DNA from: Chaetoderma sp. LZ-2023a
Taxonomy: Eukaryota > Mollusca > Caudofoveata > Chaetodermatida > Chaetodermatidae
Length of the DNA: 64,000 nucleotides
Direction of reading: 5' to 3'
NCBI GenBank assembly: GCA_034401795.1
Contig: CM067360.1
Location: 118,871,704-118,935,703, forward strand
Shown here: positions 63,929 through 64,000 of the stretch, piece by piece
Layout: every line of letters begins with the position of its first letter
Numbering within the stretch: the stretch's first letter is position 1
Translations under genes and position numbers: made by a program
Notes under the pieces: generated by a model
What the model was told of the DNA's origin: nothing
Database searches by the model: none
Seen by the model: the letters and a program-made list of their open reading frames with translations, nothing else

Positions 63929-64000
63929 AATTTACCTTTCCACGTGTATATATGCGCCGCCCATCTCTATCTAAGCTTCACCCTACGCCTTGCTCGTGTT
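63929..64000 (+). mobile_element. E1 element, cut by the window end
   Basis: AATTTACCTTTCCACGTGTA, then GCGCCGCCCATCTCTATCTA, AGCTTCACCCTACGCC and TTGCTCGTGTT: the left 70 bp of E1. HP1 would be expected to start about 50-60 bp beyond the window. Confidence 0.7.

Overview
The window looks like non-coding, repeat-dense nuclear DNA from a eukaryote, most likely an aquatic invertebrate animal. The reasons are: no dense prokaryote-style ORFs; very long tetranucleotide microsatellites and (AT)n tracts; a tRNA-derived SINE; and two repeat families (17.7-19.2 kb) whose wording (GGTCAAGGTCACTTTGACC; ends AGCTCACCTGG / CAGGTGAGCG) I associate with mollusc-, hemichordate- and lancelet-like genomes. The species assignment is inference. 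I recognise no conserved protein gene, tRNA gene or rRNA gene. The one coding candidate I keep is a 75-codon ORF at 61309-61536 with a good Kozak context and an upstream TATA box, at low confidence.

Reading both strands, most of 0-15 kb, 24-51 kb and parts of 52-58 kb is made of diverged copies of one large non-coding unit, called MU here. Its blocks recur in the same cyclic order: A, B, C, D/E (a hairpin element, E1), pre-L1, L1, L2, L3, L4, a CATC/GCAC microsatellite, a GGTC-type degenerate array, G, H, then A again. Examples: block L1 at 1.49, 13.07, 38.9 and 49.6 kb; block G at 5.75, 11.48, 35.9, 39.95, 43.2 and 47.4 kb; block A at 0.24, 6.2, 12.35, 37.0, 40.5 and 44.3 kb. This looks like a decayed megasatellite-like tandem array, with deletions, inversions and inserted islands at 6.46-9.3, 15.3-24.3 and 57.8-63.9 kb.

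Embedded in it is E1, a roughly 400-bp element with short inverted ends (CCTTTCCA...TGGAAAGG), TGACGTCA palindromes and a central 91-bp hairpin (HP1). Eight HP1 copies are exactly 91 bp long, and several copies carry matching changes in both arms. Other short inverted-repeat elements are present: a CCGGAGTAACG palindrome (M2), an ACTGGCTC palindrome (M3), a single 120-bp hairpin insertion at 49.88 kb with paralogous empty sites, and a 492-bp element with 38-bp inverted ends at 57.93 kb.

From 28.7 to 37.7 kb lies a young rearrangement. A 2.56-kb unit (1.3 kb of MU sequence plus a 1.25-kb GAAC/GAAT array) is duplicated in tandem at about 1% divergence, and part of it is present a third time in inverted orientation. 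Its arrays give ORFs of up to 334 codons, which are artefacts of a stop-free tetranucleotide. The 15.3-24.3 kb island holds a 211-bp dimeric satellite (20.85-22.07 kb), a 1.05-kb element with inverted ends and a SINE. The right end holds the candidate small gene, a GTTGCGTTGACA repeat cluster and a truncated E1 at the window edge.

All repeat comparisons were made by eye. Block boundaries are approximate (tens of bases) unless a terminal motif is named.
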